Assembly (NCBI RefSeq): GCF_009792235.1
Contig: NZ_CP046973.1
Coordinates: 4,402,001-4,466,000 of the forward strand
From: Microcystis aeruginosa FD4
GTDB lineage: Bacteria > Cyanobacteriota > Cyanobacteriia > Cyanobacteriales > Microcystaceae
DNA: 64,000 nucleotides
Direction: 5' to 3'
The position numbers and the translations under genes were made by a program. Below the pieces are notes generated by a model that was given only the letters and a program-made list of their open reading frames with translations, had not been told where the DNA came from and made no database searches. This document shows positions 52,039 through 61,319 of this stretch, in pieces; position 1 is the first letter of the stretch; each line of letters opens with the position of its first letter.

Positions 52039-52273
52039 GGGTTTGCTGAATAATGGTAAAACCCTTTTAAAATAAGGCTTTTGACCTGTTAAAATCCGAT
52101 GTTCATGCCGCGAAAATAGGATTGGGACTTTCAAAAACCTTGCATTATCCTTTTTATAGTACAAGCTTAGTACAAAAAAACAAGGGCAACAAAGCCTGAA
52201 ACGACCGGCTACTGACGACTGGCTACTGACGACTGACTCCTACCCCCACCGAAAAACTTTTTGCCGCAAACCC
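52039..52273. mobile_element. MITE family A, copy 5
   Basis: Ends GGGTTTGCTGAATAA and CCGCAAACCC, so the TIR is clear, but the flanks are TTAAATA and TATTTAA, an inverted rather than direct repeat. No target duplication, so the flanks were probably rearranged. The interior carries other sequence (TACTGACGACTGGC units) in place of the GTGGGG array. Confidence 0.75.
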
Positions 52274-52285
52274 TATTTAATCAAG

Positions 52286-52470
52286 CTACTCAGAAACAGA
52301 CAGAGGGGAAACCTTTTGGGCTTGAGCGAGATAGTACCATCCCGACGGGACAAATACCAGTGCGCTTAGGGTGGTTCCCATTACCCCGATGGAAATACAG
52401 AGAGCGAGGGGTTCCCAAAAAGCGCCGCCGTAGAGGAATAATGGCACAAATCCCGTCACGGTGGTTAATA
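52286..52470 (-). pseudogene. C-terminal fragment of an RND efflux transporter
   Basis: On the minus strand VLTTVTGFVPLFLYGGAFWE, PLALCISIGVMGTTLSALVF and VPSGWYYL are the last two membrane helices of an AcrB/HAE1-type pump. The IS630 element at 52,471 begins where the rest of the gene should be, and no RND sequence lies beyond it, so the 5' part was deleted. Confidence 0.75.
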
Positions 52471-53607
52471 CCATTTTTCAAAAAGTATGTCATACTTGGT
52501 AAAGGTATAGTTTGTGTGGTAAAAAGGCAATGAGTGGAGTCCCTAATATTAATGTTGCTGAGTCAGTAGAAGACTTAAAATCCTTGTTGAAGCAACAAGT
52601 AACCTCTTTAAACTTTGCTAAAGTACAATCCCTGTATCTACTAAAAATTAAGGAGGTAGAAACGGTTCGTCATCTCGCCGTGTTAATAGGACGCTCAGAA
52701 AGAACTATTCATCGCTGGTTAAGTTGTTATCGAGAAGGAGGAATAGAAAATCTCTTGTCAGAACCAGAAAAACTGGGAAGACCCAAAAAGATTTCAGTGG
52801 AAGAAGCCGCTCTAATTCAGAATGAATTAAAAGACCCAGAAGGATTTCAAAGTTATAAAGAAATTCATTTTTGGGTATCAATTATTTTAGAAATACCCAC
52901 CAGTTATAGAACTGTTTACCGTCTCGTAAGAAATGAATTACAAGCTAAATTAAAAGTGGCTCGACCTCAAAATTTAAAACAATTACCAGGAGAAGTAAAA
53001 ATATTCCAAAATAATCTATCTGAACAGCTACAAGCTTTACTAGAAAAGGAATCTGAAAAAGTTAGTCAATATTTAAAAGTCCGCTTCTGTTGTCCAGATG
53101 AAAGTCGCTTCGGCTGTCCTACCATTGTCAGAAATAAAATAACAATTAAAGGCATAAAGCCCCTTGGTAATTTTCAGTATAATTTTCAATATCTCTGGCT
53201 CTATGGTTTAATAGAACCTCGAACAGGTAGCAGTTTTTTTTATGAATCTCTCATTTAGATAGGGAATGTTTTAATCAATATTTAACGCTTTTTTCTCAAG
53301 CTTTTTCTGAGGAATTACATATTATTCAATTAGATAATGCTCCCGCACATACGGCGACCGACCTAGAAATACCTGATAATATTATCCTATTTTATCAACC
53401 TCCCTATTGTCCAGAAGTAAATCCAATTGAGAGAGTTTGGCTATATTTGAAAAACCTATTGGCCTGGGGCAATTTTAACTCCCTTGATAACTTAAGAAGT
53501 AAACTTTACCATCTTTTAAATTCTCTATCCAATGACACGCTCGGGTATTTGACGGGATGGTCTTGGATTTTAGAAGCTCTATGTCTGTCAGGAATTTAGA
53601 AAAATGG
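52471..53607 (+). mobile_element. IS630-family element 1
   Basis: CCATTTTTC and its complement GAAAAATGG bound about 1,137 bp, flanked by TA on both sides (52,469-52,470 and 53,608-53,609), the IS630 target duplication. It carries a two-frame transposase gene. Confidence 0.85.
52530..53599 (+). CDS. IS630-family transposase with a frame change
   Basis: The first frame (to 53,258) holds the HTH part (LAVLIGRSERTIHRWLSCYREGG, RPKKISVEEAALI) and the first catalytic Asp in PDESRFGCP. The second part is one frame over, from about 53,240 to 53,599: LHIIQLDNAPAHTA (second Asp) and PEVNPIERVWLYLK (Glu). IS630 transposases are often made by programmed frameshifting, so this may be functional; it could also be decay. 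No obvious slippery heptamer beyond AGCAGTTTTTTTTATG (T8 run at 53,231-53,238). Confidence 0.8.
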
Positions 53608-53627
53608 TATAAGACTTTTTCAACGGT

Positions 53628-54328
53628 TTAACCTAAAAAACTTTCGGGAATGGCCGGTCCCCATTGATAGAGAATATCTAGCCCCCCCGCATGAAGTTCT
53701 GGCTCGGTGGTTTGCTCGAAAAGGTCTCCATCGGTAAAATGTTCAATGAGGCTACCGAAAGGATCTTGCCAATAGTCAAACACTTGACTTCCCAACAAAT
53801 GGCGACCAATACTTTACAATACCAGTGATAGCTTTCCTCAAAGTCTTTGACATCAATAGCTAGATGACCTAGACGTAAAATAGGTGCGGGTTCTTTTTTC
53901 GGCCTTTGGGTGCGACCTAAACGGGTTTTCTGACTAGCGTGATTCCATTGCAAGGGTTCAGGAATCGGCAAAGGTTCCACTTCCTCGATACCATAGACCA
54001 ATTCTAGGTTAAAACCGTTGGGGTCAATAATTTTGATGCGCTGACCACCACCAGGGGTGAACAGGGTTTCCACGGTCGAAGCGGAGGCTAAAGTGGCTAG
54101 TTCATGTAAAACGGATTCTGATGTCGCTTCTAGGGCAAAACTGACAAATTTAGCTTCTTTTCCCCATTCTACGATATAGACAAACTGTTTTTTGCCTCTA
54201 CCTCGCATATACAAGGCTGTATCGGTTTTAACCGCGGTAATCAGGCCAAAATCCGTCAAAAAACGTTCACACAGGTCTAAATCCGGATGTTGATAGGTAA
54301 CGTAGGCAATATCAGCAATTTTAGTCAT
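53628..54328 (-). pseudogene. VOC/glyoxalase-family dioxygenase-like gene, frameshifted
   Basis: The first ~170 residues read normally: TKIADIAYVTYQHPDLDLCERFL, FNLELVYGIEEVEPLP, RLGHLAIDVKDFEESYHWY. After CKVL the frame shifts; the true continuation LLGSQVFDYWQDPFGSLIEH, FTDGDLFEQTTEPELHAGGLD is in the next frame and ends at 53,628. Two VOC modules as in extradiol dioxygenase-like proteins. One indel near 53,800-53,830 would restore it. Confidence 0.82.
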
Positions 54329-54668
54329 ACTCGGTCATCCAGTGGAGTTGTCTAATTCGGCACAAAACAGCCAGGCAGATAGCGGTCAAAGTGCTGCCAT
54401 AGCAAGGGTGAAAAGACTATTAAGAAAATCTGAACCTTGTTGTGGTTGATTATGGCATTGTGAGTACACCCACAGTCAAAGGCTAATTTTTCTTGCCCTC
54501 AATTGCTATCCCAGACTGGAGTTTGAGTAACTTGGGGGTGGAGAAAAACCTTGGGGAACTTCGGGGTTTTGCGGAAAATTTTTTTGAGAGATGTGGTCAA
54601 GGTTGTCTAGAGTACCTCGATAAATTGGACTTATTGAGAAAATATTCACACTAATTGAGAATAAACAA
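54329..54668. other. Intergenic region without recognisable gene
   Basis: 340 bp, no convincing ORF or repeat. The promoter for the small gene at 54,669 should be here; TTGAGA (54,650) and AATAAACAAATG precede the start. Confidence 0.5.
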
Positions 54669-55158
54669 ATGTCTAGAAAAGTTACCTATGGGGATATTCC
54701 CAGACAAAGAACCAAATATCTGCTTAATGCTCTGTTAAAGTTTGCTAACTACGAGGTGGATAATTGTGAAAATATGGCTATTAAATTTAGCTGGATTAAT
54801 GAGAAAAATTTGAAAATTCAAGCCGAACTTAATGCTTTAGAAATGCTGACTGAAAAATGTGGTCAAAGGCTGGATTCATGGCAAATTCGGGATGCTTTGA
54901 CGGAATATCTTAACGAAAAATTTTTAGGTATTTTGGAAGATCATCGTCTCAATAATCAAGGAAAAATTCGTACTTTTCAAATTACTTTTTGGCAACGGGG
55001 TCATGATATTTTAACTAACCTAAGGAGCTTTGATTCAAGAGTGGGCAAACAAAAGTAAACATCAATCTCCCGCAATTGCTGCTATTCTCTCCTCTTTAGA
55101 TGAGGAAAAACAACAGGATTACCAGACCTATATTAAGGATTATAGTTATTTCAAATAA
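54669..55158 (+). pseudogene. Small gene upstream of the AAA_35 ATPase, frameshifted
   Basis: The first frame (129 aa, to 55,058) begins SRKVTYGDIPRQRTKYLLNALLKF. A second frame from about 55,033 (QEWANKSKHQSPAIAAILSS, LDEEKQQDYQTYIKDY) continues to the IS630 end. It could be one gene with an indel near 55,033, or two genes (AAGGAG precedes a TTG at 55,032). Before the IS insertion it would have ended IKDYM with TGA overlapping the GTG start of the ATPase. The family is unknown to me. Confidence 0.55.
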
Positions 55159-56090
55159 GAACGAGACACTAGGCGACACAATAAGTACGAATAATTTCAT
55201 CAAGGGGTGTCCCCACAGGAGCATACATTCTGGCTCTCTTTAATGCACTAAAATCATGTTCGATATCATTTAAATCAGGAGAGTATTTTGGCAAAAACAC
55301 TACCTGATGACCTGCTTCTTCTACCAGTTGTTTAATGACTGTCTTCCGATGAATTGGTGCATTATCCATAATTAATACTGATGTTATGGTTAGAGAGGGC
55401 AATAAATATAAAGATAACCACCCTTCAAAACCTTCGGCATTCAGGCTTCTCGTAAATACCATCGGGGCAATAAAGTCTTTTTTTCCCTTTCTTCTCCCGG
55501 CGACAAGGTTTTCTCTTTTTCCTCGTTTTCCTTGTCTATCTCCCAATACTTTCTTCCCTTTTTTTGACCAGGCATAAAGGCAGGCTTGAAATTCTTCAAA
55601 CCCTGACTCATCAATGAATACAAGGCTTTCACTTCCATATGTTTTAATCAATTCTCTCAGCACTCTGTAGTATTTCATTCTTTCTTCTCGGTTTCTTTCT
55701 CTATAACGAAGTTCCTTCTTTTTTCTGGTAATTTTCATTTTTTTTAAGGCATAGCAAATGGCACTTGGTCTCACTCCAAACTTCTCGGCTCTGTCTCTTA
55801 ATCTTGCCTCGGGATTTTCTTGGACATCTTTTGACAATGCTTTCCAGTCTAGCTTTCTTTGACGGTGTTTTACCTTTGTCGCTTCCAGTTTTTCCCTACC
55901 TAGCCATCTATATATTGTGGCTCTTCCTATATTAAATAGAGCGGCGGCTTTGGTTATGCTTCCCCCATTCTCTACATAATCAATTACTTTTTTTCTCAAG
56001 TCTAGGCTATAAGACATTTTTCTGTATGGGTTGCTCGTTTCTCTTTATTTTACCTTATTTTTCCCTCGTCTCACACTTATTTGAAATGAC
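55145..56090 (-). mobile_element. IS630-family element 2
   Basis: GTTATTTCAAATAAG and its near complement CTTATTTGAAATGAC bound 946 bp, with TA on both sides (55,143-55,144 and 56,091-56,092). Inverted repeats extend for about 28 bp with a few mismatches (..ACGAGAC). Intact transposase inside. Inserted exactly at a gene junction. Confidence 0.9.
55169..56017 (-). CDS. IS630-family transposase
   Basis: 282 aa, single frame. HTH part: SYSLDLRKKVIDYVENGGSI, AALFNIGRATIYRWLG. DDE catalytic residues: FIDESGF (D136), IMDNAPIHR (D218) and DLNDIEHDFSALK (E253). Complete and probably active. Confidence 0.93.
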   Translation of the reverse strand: MSYSLDLRKKVIDYVENGGSITKAAALFNIGRATIYRWLGREKLEATKVKHRQRKLDWKALSKDVQENPEARLRDRAEKFGVRPSAICYALKKMKITRKKKELRYRERNREERMKYYRVLRELIKTYGSESLVFIDESGFEEFQACLYAWSKKGKKVLGDRQGKRGKRENLVAGRRKGKKDFIAPMVFTRSLNAEGFEGWLSLYLLPSLTITSVLIMDNAPIHRKTVIKQLVEEAGHQVVFLPKYSPDLNDIEHDFSALKRARMYAPVGTPLDEIIRTYCVA

Positions 56091-56095
56091 TATAT

Positions 56096-57064
56096 GTGAA
56101 ACGTCCACCTCTGGAGGAAAATTGTCTCAAAGTTCTTCAGCAAGAACAATCGTTGCTAAGAATTCGCGCACCTCATAATAGTGGCAAAACCCGTTTAGTT
56201 AATTGGTTAGTCCATCATCTCAAACAAGATAATTATCAACCAGTTATCATTGATTGTGAGGAGGAAAAAGCCACTATTGACCTTAGTTGTGAAGACTTGC
56301 TGCTGTCGATTTGTCGTACCATTACCCAAGAATTAAAGATTAACGAATCTCTTCTCGATAAATTTTGGTCTCGTCCCGGAACTCCTGCCCAGAAAACTCG
56401 ACGATATTTAGAGGAATATGTTCTCCAACCCAGTGCTAATCCTCTGGTTTTTGTCTTTGAAAAATTTGATACAGTTTTAGAAACTGAAACCCTCGGTAAT
56501 GAAATTTGTGGGATTCTCAGAAGTTGGCATGAAAGACGTTCCCCACCTTGGCGGAAACTGCGCTTAATTATTATTCATTCAACGGAATTTTATAGCAACT
56601 ATGATTTTTATGCCTCTCCCTTAATTGGTGTAGGTTATGTGGCTAGTTTATCGGATTTTAATGCGGAACAAGTTCTCACTTTCGCTCAAGTTAATGGCAT
56701 TAATTGGACGTTATCAGATGTTCACAAGGTTATGAACTTAGTGGGAGGTAATCCTTATCTAATTAAGTTAATCTTGGTAAAATTGCAAGAAGGAAATTCT
56801 CTAGAAAAGGTTCTAGATGATGCCTTACAGGGACGAGAGCCATTTCAAAGTCATTTTTTCCTACTGATGAGATATCTGAAAAGTAATGCTAACCTACGGA
56901 ATATTTTTAGGCAAATTCTTCAGAAAAAAGCTCTGACTCCGGCTCAAATGAAAGGAGAATCTGTCCAATTTTTGGAACGATTGGGACTGATCGACAAAAA
57001 TCATGATACCCTAGAGGTGCGTTGCAATTTGTATCAAGTATATTTTGACGACTTGCTTGATTAG
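56096..57064 (+). CDS. AAA_35-type ATPase (AAA-like domain)
   Basis: 322 aa, GTG start overlapping the stop of the original upstream gene (ATGTGA). Walker A-like IRAPHNSGKTRLVNWLVHHL (about 22-40), a Walker B-like LVFVFEKFDTVL, and the family hallmarks LRSWHERRSPPWRKLRLIII, HSTEFY and VMNLVGGNPYLIKLIL identify the AAA_35 family, usually the regulatory core of multi-domain cyanobacterial signalling or conflict proteins. The Walker B acid pattern (FEKFD) is unusual. Here it is free-standing, followed by a short winged-helix-like tail (ALTPAQMKGESVQFLERLGL). IS630 element 2 now separates it from its partner. Confidence 0.82.
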   Translation: MKRPPLEENCLKVLQQEQSLLRIRAPHNSGKTRLVNWLVHHLKQDNYQPVIIDCEEEKATIDLSCEDLLLSICRTITQELKINESLLDKFWSRPGTPAQKTRRYLEEYVLQPSANPLVFVFEKFDTVLETETLGNEICGILRSWHERRSPPWRKLRLIIIHSTEFYSNYDFYASPLIGVGYVASLSDFNAEQVLTFAQVNGINWTLSDVHKVMNLVGGNPYLIKLILVKLQEGNSLEKVLDDALQGREPFQSHFFLLMRYLKSNANLRNIFRQILQKKALTPAQMKGESVQFLERLGLIDKNHDTLEVRCNLYQVYFDDLLD

Positions 57065-58482
57065 TCTCGTTGAGATTCCCAGTGAAACTGAATTGAGTTT
57101 TCAAGTTTTTCTTCTAACTTACTCTCAACCCTCACAGTAATTGGTTCTCGATTAGATTCGGATTCATTATCTACAAATATGAGAGAATTGCCTGAGGTCA
57201 AATCAGCCGAAAGATTGAGGTTTTCTAAATATTCTTGTATCAACTCTGAGGAAATTTTATTCTGGGATTGCAAGGCTCTAATAGCAGCTATAAATGATTG
57301 GGCCGCATCATAACTGGTAGCGGTTCGCCAACTAATATCTTCTTTCCATAAAGCTTGAGTATCTCTGACAAAATTTTGGGACTTAATTAGATGGGAAAAC
57401 CAAGGCACAGCCAAAACTAAATTATCAATAAATTTACCGCTATCAGCCAACATTTCATGTTCATACATGGAATGACTCCCTAAAAGAACTAGCTTATTTT
57501 TCAGATCTAGAGTGGTGCTGGTATTCAACTGTTCAAGAGTATGGGATAATTCTACTACAAAAGAAGCTGATTCCAAACTGGGAAATAAGACAATTCCTCT
57601 AATTTGATCTTGGGAGAATGCTTTTAAAACTTCTGCGTCAATATCTAGGGAAGATGATAAATCAATTACTTTAGTGATTTTACCGCCTTTTTTTGGGAAA
57701 GCTTGACGAAACTCTTGAGTAAGTTCTTGGCTATCAATCTGGTTAGAATTATTTAAAATAATTACCTTATCTAGATCATGTTGGCTGGCATAATTAGCTA
57801 AAGTTTCACCAATTTTTTCATTGGTGATAACGGTTCTAAAAAAGTATTCACTCTCAATTACATCCGAGGAACTTGTAGAAGAAATTAAAGTAATTTTGGC
57901 TCTTTCATAGATAGGTAAAGCCGCTAAGGTGGCTTCACTAGAATAATGTCCAATTACTCCAATAACTTTGGGGTCTTTAACGATTTCCTTAGCGACTATC
58001 TTAGCAACTTTTTCATCATTATTATCATTGGCAATAACGATATTTAAAAATAAATTATTCGCATTTGTCGGTAATTGGCTATTAAATAAATATTGTGCTT
58101 GAGCAATACCTTTAAGGATTTCTTGGGAAATTTCATTTTTTTTGCCCCTGGGAATAACCACCGCCAAAGTCACATAATTATTACTTAAATAATCGATAGC
58201 ATTATTATAATAAATCAATGTTTCTGCATCTTCAGGATTAGCAAGATAGGCTTTTTTGAATAACTGTTTAGCTGCCAAATAATTAGCATTTTGAAAAGCA
58301 AAAATGCCCCGATCTTTATAAAAATTTTCCTGTTTAATAAATAGCTTTTTTTCGCCTTGGCTAAATAGTTGAGGCTCCTTAGTATAGGGGATTTTATAAA
58401 AGTAAGGTAGCAGCCATGACTGGTAGAATCCCAACCCAAGTAAACCTGTAACAATGCTAGTAAATATTCCCGCTGTCACCAT
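57061..58482 (-). CDS. Membrane-anchored LivJ-like periplasmic binding protein
   Basis: 473 aa. One N-terminal membrane helix (MVTAGIFTSIVTGLLGLGFY), a TPR-like helical pair (FAFQNANYLAAKQLFKKAYL) and then a type I periplasmic binding fold (VTLAVVIPRGKKNE, VIGVIGHYSSEATLAALPIY, LVLLGSHSMYE). In cyanobacteria this region is commonly the extracytoplasmic half of a receptor kinase. The in-frame codons upstream (DALTLITRQKQSRLF) run only to a nearby stop, so a kinase part may have been lost. It overlaps the AAA_35 gene tail to tail by 4 bp. Confidence 0.82.
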   Translation of the reverse strand: MVTAGIFTSIVTGLLGLGFYQSWLLPYFYKIPYTKEPQLFSQGEKKLFIKQENFYKDRGIFAFQNANYLAAKQLFKKAYLANPEDAETLIYYNNAIDYLSNNYVTLAVVIPRGKKNEISQEILKGIAQAQYLFNSQLPTNANNLFLNIVIANDNNDEKVAKIVAKEIVKDPKVIGVIGHYSSEATLAALPIYERAKITLISSTSSSDVIESEYFFRTVITNEKIGETLANYASQHDLDKVIILNNSNQIDSQELTQEFRQAFPKKGGKITKVIDLSSSLDIDAEVLKAFSQDQIRGIVLFPSLESASFVVELSHTLEQLNTSTTLDLKNKLVLLGSHSMYEHEMLADSGKFIDNLVLAVPWFSHLIKSQNFVRDTQALWKEDISWRTATSYDAAQSFIAAIRALQSQNKISSELIQEYLENLNLSADLTSGNSLIFVDNESESNREPITVRVESKLEEKLENSIQFHWESQRD

Positions 58483-58544
58483 AAATAAACGAGATTGTTT
58501 TTGACGAGTAATCAGGGTAAGAGCATCTCAATCAGACTTGACAG

Positions 58545-58596
58545 AAAGCGTTGAGAACAGTCACCATCTGGTTATTGTTCTCAACGCTTTTTTCCT
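58545..58596. terminator. Strong hairpin, terminator-like
   Basis: AAAGCGTTGAGAACA (58,545-58,559) and its exact complement (58,576-58,590) with a T6 tract at the right. The U-tract suits plus-strand termination although no plus-strand gene ends here; on the minus strand it lies between the HTH gene and the LivJ-like gene. It may insulate both. Confidence 0.7.
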
Positions 58597-58651
58597 TTTT
58601 TTGGCTTCCCCTTGCTAGGGAGCCTGCTGGAGTCTCCTATCCCCTAATTCC

Positions 58652-59545
58652 CTACTCTAAAGCGTAGATACGACCATCCATGAGCAGACGGGTGATCCCT
58701 TTCGCTTCCAGTTGAGCGTGAGCTTTTTCGATCAGGCGACCGTCAGGAACTTTAATCACTTTTTCCTTGCGCTTGGAGAAACGACGAGCGATGCGATGAC
58801 TTTCAAAGATGGGGAGGGTGCGCTGCTGGATTTCCTGAGGGGGAACCTTACCCAATTCGGCAAAATCCTTGAGGGGACGGGTGATTAATTCGGCAGCGCG
58901 ATCAATGACCAAGTAACAGGTTTTGGGAAAAGCCGCCGCCGAGAGGGGTAATATCTGTAATTGGGCTGTTTTAACGATAGTCGGGCCTAAATAGCTCCCC
59001 GCTAGTTCCTCCTCCTCCTCATCCTCCTCCTCATCTTCATCTTCATCCTCCTCTTCATCCCAATCCTCATCAAGCTCCTCTTCCTCCTCGTCTTCCTCGA
59101 GGTCTTCGACGAAAAAATCGGTTAAATTAGGATTTTCTAGGGTTTTATCGCCATTAATTTCTGTATCTTCCAGATTATCTGGTTCTAGCGGGTAAGAGGT
59201 ATCCATTAACAGGGTTAATTGTTGCACAGAAGCGATCGGTTGCTCAAAAGCCTGCTCATCCTTAGCCTCGATGTGGGCTGCCCGAAAACCAATCACCTCG
59301 ATCGCTTTTTCTGGTAAATCGGCTGCTGTTTCCTCCTCCTCGAGGCCACGACCATTGCGGGCCAAGCGTTTTTTCTGGATTAACTGCTCGTATTCCTCGC
59401 CAGAAAAAGAATTTTTGAGAAAACGACTGACCGTAGAACTACTCACGCCATAACGCTCGGCTAAGGTGGAAGTGGTGGCCTCCGTTTCCCGATAAAGCTT
59501 AAGAATTTCTTTTTTCGTGGCATCAGTCAGTTTTCTTGGACTCAT
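58652..59545 (-). CDS. HTH protein with a long acidic tract
   Basis: 297 aa. The N-terminal ~45 residues are a resolvase/transposase-type HTH (LTDATKKEILKLYRETEATT, LAERYGVSSSTVSRFLKN). A linker and an acidic run (about 148-181, nearly all D/E) follow. The C-terminal ~110 residues (ILPLSAAAFPKTCYLVIDRAA, RRFSKRKEKVIKVPDGRLI) recur in cyanobacterial homologues. A conserved cyanobacterial protein of unknown role, possibly nucleoid or DNA-binding. Confidence 0.85.
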   Translation of the reverse strand: MSPRKLTDATKKEILKLYRETEATTSTLAERYGVSSSTVSRFLKNSFSGEEYEQLIQKKRLARNGRGLEEEETAADLPEKAIEVIGFRAAHIEAKDEQAFEQPIASVQQLTLLMDTSYPLEPDNLEDTEINGDKTLENPNLTDFFVEDLEEDEEEEELDEDWDEEEDEDEDEEEDEEEEELAGSYLGPTIVKTAQLQILPLSAAAFPKTCYLVIDRAAELITRPLKDFAELGKVPPQEIQQRTLPIFESHRIARRFSKRKEKVIKVPDGRLIEKAHAQLEAKGITRLLMDGRIYALE

Positions 59546-59742
59546 ATTATTTATATAGTTATTTTTTAAGCGATAGGATCTTGCCGATGGCTAGTCAGGG
59601 GAAGCTGTTGTCCTTGAGCGGACGTACTCTTAATCATAAAACGCTCTAGCCAATTAAAACTAAGCAATTCGTTTTCTAGTCCCTGTTCTAGTCTATCCTT
59701 GACTTCTGTTTCTCACCACTACTCAAGATTAAAAAATTGACA

Positions 59743-60891
59743 ATGATATCAAGTGCTGCTAGTCAAAAAGCCTTATTAGTTCTGGCCGATGGTACGGTCT
59801 ACGAGGGTTATTCCTTCGGGTCCAAGGGAACCACCGTCGGCGAAGTTGTCTTTAACACGGGGATGACTGGTTATCAGGAAGTCCTCACCGATCCCAGTTA
59901 TGCTGGTCAAATCGTCACTTTTACCTATCCGGAATTGGGGAATACGGGGGTTAATCCCGAGGATGAGGAGTCAATTCGTCCCCAGGTGAAAGGAGCGATC
60001 GCCAAAAATATCTGCCACCGGCCCAGTAATTGGCGTTCTACCCAATCCCTACCGGATTATCTGGCCGCTCATCATGTTATTGGCATCTATGGCATCGATA
60101 CCCGGTCTTTGACCCGCAAAATTCGCTCGTTTGGGGCGATGAATGGGGCAATTTCTACGGAAATACTCGATTATCACGATTTACTGCGGCTGGTGCAGGC
60201 AGCCCCCAGTATGGCGGGGTTAAATCTCGTCAAAGAAGTAACCACCAAGGAAGTGTACGAATGGACGACTCCCACCCCGTCCGCCTGGGAATTTGCGCCA
60301 ATTGATAGTGATCAAGAACCGTTAACGGTGGTGGCGATCGATTTTGGCATCAAACGCAATATTCTCCGGCGTTTAGCTAGCTACGGTTGTCGGGTGATCG
60401 TGGTTCCCGCTGACACTCCCCCGGAAAAAATCGCCGCCTATAATCCCGATGGTATTTTCTTTTCTAACGGACCGGGAGATCCGGCGGCTGTCACCGAAGG
60501 TATTGCCCTAGCCAAGCAACTTTTGCAAGGAGAAAAACCCACTTTTGGCATCTGTATGGGTCATCAAATTTTAGGCCTATCCCTAGGAGCAGAAACCTTT
60601 AAACTGAAATTTGGTCATCGCGGGTTAAATCAACCCTGTGGACTGCGGCAACAGGTGGAAATTACCAGTCAGAATCACGGTTTTGCCGTGCAGGAGGCAT
60701 CTTTAAATCCGCAAGTGGAGATTACCCATCTCAACCTCAATGATCGCACCGTAGCGGGTTTAAAACACAAGTCTTTGCCCTTTTTCTCGGTACAATACCA
60801 CCCCGAAGCCAGTCCCGGCCCCCACGATGCCGATTATCTGTTCGCCAAATTTGTTGATTTAATGCGGGAAGCAAAAAAGGGTCGGTCGTAA
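59743..60891 (+). CDS. carA: Carbamoyl-phosphate synthase small subunit
   Basis: 382 aa from the ATG at 59,743 (a TTG two codons upstream is also in frame). CarA N-domain VLADGTVYEGYSFGSKG, GEVVFNTGMTGYQEVLTDPSYAGQIV; class I glutaminase with catalytic Cys in FGICMGHQILGLSLG and the His/Glu of VQYHPEASPGPHD. Supplies ammonia from glutamine to CarB for arginine and pyrimidine synthesis. Confidence 0.97.
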   Translation: MISSAASQKALLVLADGTVYEGYSFGSKGTTVGEVVFNTGMTGYQEVLTDPSYAGQIVTFTYPELGNTGVNPEDEESIRPQVKGAIAKNICHRPSNWRSTQSLPDYLAAHHVIGIYGIDTRSLTRKIRSFGAMNGAISTEILDYHDLLRLVQAAPSMAGLNLVKEVTTKEVYEWTTPTPSAWEFAPIDSDQEPLTVVAIDFGIKRNILRRLASYGCRVIVVPADTPPEKIAAYNPDGIFFSNGPGDPAAVTEGIALAKQLLQGEKPTFGICMGHQILGLSLGAETFKLKFGHRGLNQPCGLRQQVEITSQNHGFAVQEASLNPQVEITHLNLNDRTVAGLKHKSLPFFSVQYHPEASPGPHDADYLFAKFVDLMREAKKGRS

Positions 60892-60947
60892 ATTTTTAGG
60901 GTATACTAGGGTTTTGATTTTTACGGCTCTAGAGCTAGGAGGCGATT

Positions 60948-61316
60948 ATTCCAGAAGCAATTAACTTGACCGTCAGCTTGCGAGGCACGCGTGAGGTCAG
61001 AGATAAGTACCAAATTTTCCGTTTGACGGGTCTTTTAGATGCCTTTTCCGAACCGACTTTTTGTAAGGTGATCGAAGGCTATGTGGAGCAAGGTCCCAAG
61101 GATGTGATTATTAGCCTCGCTCAGATTGATTTTATCGATAGCTCCGGTTTAGGGGCCTTAGTAAAATTGGTGAAAAAGGCCAAAACCGCAGGGGGCAGTT
61201 TACAAATTGTTACCAATCCCCGGGTAACTCAAACTGTAAAACTGGTGCGATTGGAGAAGTTTTTTTCCCTGCAACCCACCCTAGAAGCGGCGATCGAATA
61301 TCTAGAAAAAGCGTAA
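60948..61316 (+). CDS. STAS-domain anti-sigma-factor antagonist
   Basis: About 122 aa. LTVSLRGTREVRDKYQIFRLTGLLDAF, DVIISLAQIDFIDSSGLGALV with the phosphorylatable Ser in DSSGLG, is a SpoIIAA-like STAS domain. The best Shine-Dalgarno (AGGAGG, 60,937-60,942) lies 5 bp before an ATT (60,948) in frame; the first conventional start, TTG at 60,966, is 23 bp away. So an ATT start is likely. Upstream of mrnC with 3 bp spacing. Confidence 0.9.
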   Translation: MPEAINLTVSLRGTREVRDKYQIFRLTGLLDAFSEPTFCKVIEGYVEQGPKDVIISLAQIDFIDSSGLGALVKLVKKAKTAGGSLQIVTNPRVTQTVKLVRLEKFFSLQPTLEAAIEYLEKA

Positions 61317-61319
61317 ATC

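Noticed and set aside
52261..52533. 90-aa plus-strand frame
   Set aside because: Antisense to the RND fragment and crossing the IS630 end.
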